This document shows positions 7,860 to 10,449 of a stretch of DNA of 10,449 bases, piece by piece. Numbering within the stretch: position 1 is the stretch's first letter; each line of letters starts with the position of its first letter. The DNA comes from UBA2428 sp002343545. GTDB lineage: Bacteria; Bdellovibrionota; UBA2428. A model generated the notes under the pieces. It saw only the letters and a list, made by a program, of their open reading frames with translations. It was not told the DNA's origin and did no database searches. The stretch lies in NCBI GenBank assembly GCA_937952285.1, contig CALFZE010000116.1, positions 1 to 10,449 of the forward strand. The letters run 5' to 3'. The position numbers and the translations under genes are program-made.

Positions 7860-9941
7860 GTGAAAGCTTCCTTCTCCTGGAAAAACCGCTTCTTCCCTCG
7901 ATCGACCGCGCTAGCTTGGCTTCTCTTGCTAGCCGCCTGCGCTTCGGGACCTCGCGATCCTTCGTCGACGGTGCCACCGGACTTCGACTCCACGAAGGCT
8001 TCGCTCGTGGGGGCCGACCTCCAGGCGATCGGCGAGATCCCGCTCTCCGAGAAAGCGCGAGAAACGCTCGCGCTCCTGCTCGAAGGCGCCTTCACCGACG
8101 AACAGCGTCGCGTCGAGGCCGTCGACGCGGCCCTCACGAGCCTCTCCGAGAGCACGCCGGGGGAGATCGTCGATCTCTTCGCCTCGCTCCGAAGCTCGGG
8201 CGCGTGGACGCAGAAACTCTCTTCGGACAATCCCTTCGCGGACGCCCAGAGCTTCATCGTCGCGGCCGGCGCCCTCAAGGGCGCGCTCGAGAAGCAAGCG
8301 GGGCCGCTTAGCCCATCCGCCGATTCGAGCGCCCTGCTCGCGTGGGCCGGCAAGGTCAAGCCCAAGGAACTGCTCAAGGGGCTCAGTCGCCAGGACAAGC
8401 TGAAGCTCTACGCCGAGCTCGAACCCCGCTTCCAGCAGGAGCTCCGCATCATCGACGAACTCGTGAAGGCCTTCGCCGAGTCGACGAACTTCAAGATCGA
8501 GCCCGAAGCCCAAGGCAAGGTCGTCCGCATCCTCCTGAAGGAATACTTCTCGCGCATCTCGCTCCGGCAGAAGCGCGACATCGTGGTGGACTTCCTGCGG
8601 CTTCCCGCGAAGGCGACCTTCGAGGATCGCCTGGGCGCAGTCTTCGGCAACGCTGGCCCGCAGATCCAGAAGATGTTTCAGCTCTTCGCGCGCGATCCCA
8701 AGACGGATCCGCGCTTCGCCGCGATCCTCGAGCGACTCGAGAGCGGGGTGAAGGCCGTCCCCTTCGAGGGCCGTGGCGGTATCCACGAACACCTCTTGAA
8801 GACCGTTCCGGGGCTCTATCCCTCGCGCATCCTCCGTATCTCGCGCAAACCCGTGGGCACGGGCACCATGTCGCAGGCCCACCGCGCGCTCTACCGTGAC
8901 GGCGCCAAAGGGGAGCAGGTCATCGTGCTCCGCACCTTAAAGCCCGGCATCCGCGAAGCGATCGCGAGCGAGCAGGCGATCCTGCTCGAAATCGCTCCGA
9001 TCGTCGAAGCGCTGCCCGAAGTCAAAGGGACGGAGTTCGAGAGCTTCGGCGCGTTCCTCGAAGGCCTCGAGAAAAACGTCGCTTCCGAGCTCGACGTCGA
9101 CTTGACCGTGCGGAACCAGCAGAAGGCGATCGCGCTCTACCAGAATCGCCTTCAGAAGGAACTCGGCGACGTGAGCCTGGCCGTGCCCGAGGTTTTCAAC
9201 GCGGGCAATACCCGCGGCGAAGTCATCCTGATGGCCTTCGCCAAGGACTCCGCGCCGATGGCCGAGTTCTTCAAGCACGATCCCGCCAAACGGCTCCAGG
9301 TTTCGGAAGCGATCGCGCGCGTCTGGCTCGACGAGGCGCTCTTCGGCTCGGGCTTCTACCACTCCGACTTGCACCAGGGGAACATGCTCGTCTCCCGCCG
9401 CGCGGACGGCGGCGTGCTCGTAACCTTGCTCGACTACGGGATGGCCAATTCCATTTCGGCCGAGCAACGGGGAAGCTTCATCCGGCTGGCGGCGCAGATC
9501 GCCGCCAAGAACGAAGACGGCGTCGTCGAGACCCTCGAAGAACTGCTCGTAAAAAATCCCGGCCCCGAAAAGCTCCGCCAGGCGGTGCGCGCGGGACTGG
9601 CCTCCAATGCCGTGGGTCCCTTGCCCGTTCTGCTCGAAGTCTCCGTCGTGGGCGGCGCGGTCCCCCACGAGTTCTTCGGTTTTGCCCGCGGCTTCGCGCT
9701 CGTCGATCAACTCGTGAAGTCGAACGGCGGCCAAGGCGCGGAAGCCCTCGTGTCGGAACTGGCCCTCAAGCGCCTCGGGCGCGAAACGCCTCGACGGATG
9801 CTTTCCGCCCTCATCGGGCGGAGCGGGATGAGCGAGAAGGGCGGCATTCCCCTCTCGAACCTGGACATGCTGCGGCTCGCGCGCGAGCAAGTCTCGATGA
9901 GTTGCCGTCAGATCCTGGGCCGGCTCAAAAAAACCCGCTAA
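7860..9941 (+). CDS. Lipoprotein-like atypical ABC1/AarF/UbiB kinase-fold protein
   Basis: This is a member of the ABC1/ADCK/UbiB family, whose usual members are membrane-linked atypical kinases/ATPases needed for ubiquinone synthesis. Starting at GTG 7860 it has 693 residues; the upstream TTG at 7833 has no RBS and would bury the signal. Residues 1-27 form a lipoprotein signal (basic start, hydrophobic run, LLAAC with Cys27); +2 is Ala, compatible with outer-membrane sorting. Residues 30-250 or so are a helical, Ala/Leu/Glu-rich extension I cannot assign. Family motifs follow: KMFQ (271-274) at the KxGQ site, PVGTGTMSQAHRA (331-343) at the Ala-rich loop, VIVLRTLKPGI (354-364) at the ATP-Lys strand, ELD (410-412), HSDLHQGN (501-508) and DYG (525-527). 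The catalytic loop and metal motif are intact, but the Gly of KxGQ, the Ala-rich loop and the Lys are altered. The C-terminal 150 residues are helical. Whether it phosphorylates anything is unknown. Family membership is firm; a true UbiB role is doubtful. Confidence 0.88.
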   Translation: MKASFSWKNRFFPRSTALAWLLLLAACASGPRDPSSTVPPDFDSTKASLVGADLQAIGEIPLSEKARETLALLLEGAFTDEQRRVEAVDAALTSLSESTPGEIVDLFASLRSSGAWTQKLSSDNPFADAQSFIVAAGALKGALEKQAGPLSPSADSSALLAWAGKVKPKELLKGLSRQDKLKLYAELEPRFQQELRIIDELVKAFAESTNFKIEPEAQGKVVRILLKEYFSRISLRQKRDIVVDFLRLPAKATFEDRLGAVFGNAGPQIQKMFQLFARDPKTDPRFAAILERLESGVKAVPFEGRGGIHEHLLKTVPGLYPSRILRISRKPVGTGTMSQAHRALYRDGAKGEQVIVLRTLKPGIREAIASEQAILLEIAPIVEALPEVKGTEFESFGAFLEGLEKNVASELDVDLTVRNQQKAIALYQNRLQKELGDVSLAVPEVFNAGNTRGEVILMAFAKDSAPMAEFFKHDPAKRLQVSEAIARVWLDEALFGSGFYHSDLHQGNMLVSRRADGGVLVTLLDYGMANSISAEQRGSFIRLAAQIAAKNEDGVVETLEELLVKNPGPEKLRQAVRAGLASNAVGPLPVLLEVSVVGGAVPHEFFGFARGFALVDQLVKSNGGQGAEALVSELALKRLGRETPRRMLSALIGRSGMSEKGGIPLSNLDMLRLAREQVSMSCRQILGRLKKTR

Positions 9942-9953
9942 TCGGGAGCCCGC

Positions 9954-9997
9954 GCCCGGGGTCCCAACGCTTTCGTTTTTGGGGGACCCTCCGGGGC
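9954..9997. terminator. Strong hairpin between the UbiB-like gene and recX
   Basis: GGGTCCC (9959-9965) pairs with GGGACCC (9983-9989), and a G-T pair extends it by one. Outside, GCCC (9954-9957) can pair with GGGC (9994-9997) across a bulge. Inside, AACG (9966-9969) pairs with CGTT (9974-9977) over a CTTT loop. It begins 13 bases after the stop. The run of five T (9976-9980) lies inside the hairpin, so the inner stem plus T-run is a weak intrinsic terminator and the outer stem may be a separate stabilising or attenuating element for recX. Confidence 0.5.
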
Positions 9998-10020
9998 CCA
10001 GCGTGTATGTCTAAGGGGAC

Positions 10021-10449
10021 ATGAGCGAGGAGTTGGCGCGCGCCCGAAGCTACGTCTTGGCCCTGTTGGCGCGGCGCGATTACCCGCGATCGACGCTCGA
10101 AAGAAAACTCAAACTTCGAAAACTGGACTCCGCTTCGATCAAAGTTCTTTTGGACGATCTGACCGAACGCGGGATCTTTCGCGAAGAGCTTTACGTTCGG
10201 GCCCGCACTCGTCAACTTCTGCGAAAAGGCGAGGGGCCTCGTCTCGTGAAGGCCCGTCTGAAGCGACAAAAATGCGAAATCGGCGACGCCGACATCGAGG
10301 CCGCCCGCGAGATCTTGGGCGAAAATGCCGAGGAACCGCTGCGCCGTTTGGTCGTTAAAACCCTTCTTCGGTGGCGAAGAAAAGGGGAGCTCGAAGCGCG
10401 AGAAGTCGAAAGAAAATGCTTTCAGAGTCTCGCGCCCAAAGGGCACGAA
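10021..10449 (+). CDS. recX: Regulatory protein RecX (3' end cut off by the window)
   Basis: RecX binds RecA filaments and usually limits RecA activity. The frame is open from the ATG at 10021 to the last base, giving 143 residues with no stop. The start ARSYVLALLARRDYPRSTLE, followed closely by KLK, matches the first RecX helical repeat (ALxLLxxRxxSxxELxxKL). IKVLLDDLTERGIFREELYV matches the second (VLxxLxxxGYLND). The segment RKGEGPRLVKARLKRQKCE gives the G-P-x-x-I/V-x-x-x-L pattern, and the last visible residues (RKCFQSLAPKGHE) appear to enter the third repeat. AAGGGG (10013-10018) lies two bases before the ATG, a tight but usable spacing. Codon use differs somewhat from the upstream gene, with more AAA, CTT, TTG and CGA. 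No recA lies next to it in the window, and I see no LexA-type box upstream. Overall sequence similarity to the family is moderate, so the name rests on the repeat pattern. Confidence 0.82.
   Translation, partial: MSEELARARSYVLALLARRDYPRSTLERKLKLRKLDSASIKVLLDDLTERGIFREELYVRARTRQLLRKGEGPRLVKARLKRQKCEIGDADIEAAREILGENAEEPLRRLVVKTLLRWRRKGELEAREVERKCFQSLAPKGHE

Noticed and set aside
7833..7862. Upstream TTG start for the UbiB-like gene
   Set aside because: No Shine-Dalgarno precedes it, and the GTG at 7860 gives a standard lipoprotein signal directly at the N-terminus.
9998..10020. LexA-type operator ahead of recX
   Set aside because: No CTGT-N8-ACAG or similar palindrome is present in this stretch.
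9925..10446. 173-codon open frame on the - strand opposite recX
   Set aside because: The + strand frame shows the RecX repeat pattern, an RBS and a normal start, while the - strand product resembles nothing and runs into the end of the UbiB-like gene.

Overview
The window is high-GC DNA (roughly 65% by eye) from a Gram-negative bacterium. Two predicted exported proteins and a lipoprotein-type signal support an inner and outer membrane. The succinate dehydrogenase subunits resemble the type-B (Bacteroidota/Epsilonproteobacteria-like) enzymes that also occur in Bdellovibrionota and Myxococcota. Together with secreted and cytosolic aminopeptidases and a lipoprotein-like UbiB relative, this makes a Bdellovibrionota or other former deltaproteobacterial genome my best guess. 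That placement is inference only.

Layout, left to right. Bases 1-2244 hold the 3' part of sdhA and the complete sdhB on the + strand, overlapping by one base (TAATG). A cluster of inverted repeats follows sdhB at 2246-2312. A small + strand gene (2471-2977) encodes an exported four-cysteine protein I do not recognise. More hairpins lie at 3003-3054, then a full-length M17 leucyl aminopeptidase (pepA, 3134-4660, +). PepA converges on a block of three - strand genes: a small exported protein with a very basic tail (4667-4981), rmuC (5055-6410) and an exported M28 aminopeptidase (6477-7727). A 132-base divergent intergenic region separates the M28 gene from a + strand gene for a lipoprotein-like ABC1/UbiB kinase-fold protein (7860-9941). 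A strong inverted repeat follows, then the 5' part of recX (10021 to the window end).

SdhAB is the cytoplasmic catalytic half of respiratory complex II. PepA should finish peptide breakdown in the cytoplasm, while the M28 enzyme should release N-terminal residues outside the inner membrane. RmuC and RecX both belong to DNA maintenance. There is no single operon theme; the region looks like ordinary chromosomal core with a few lineage-specific small exported proteins.

The most unusual item is the UbiB-family protein. It carries a lipobox signal peptide, which would place a kinase fold outside the cytoplasm. It also departs from the family at three hallmark sites (KxGQ, Ala-rich loop, ATP-anchoring Lys), yet keeps the HxDxHxxN and DxG motifs. 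I see no CRISPR array, tRNA, rRNA, insertion sequence or phage gene.
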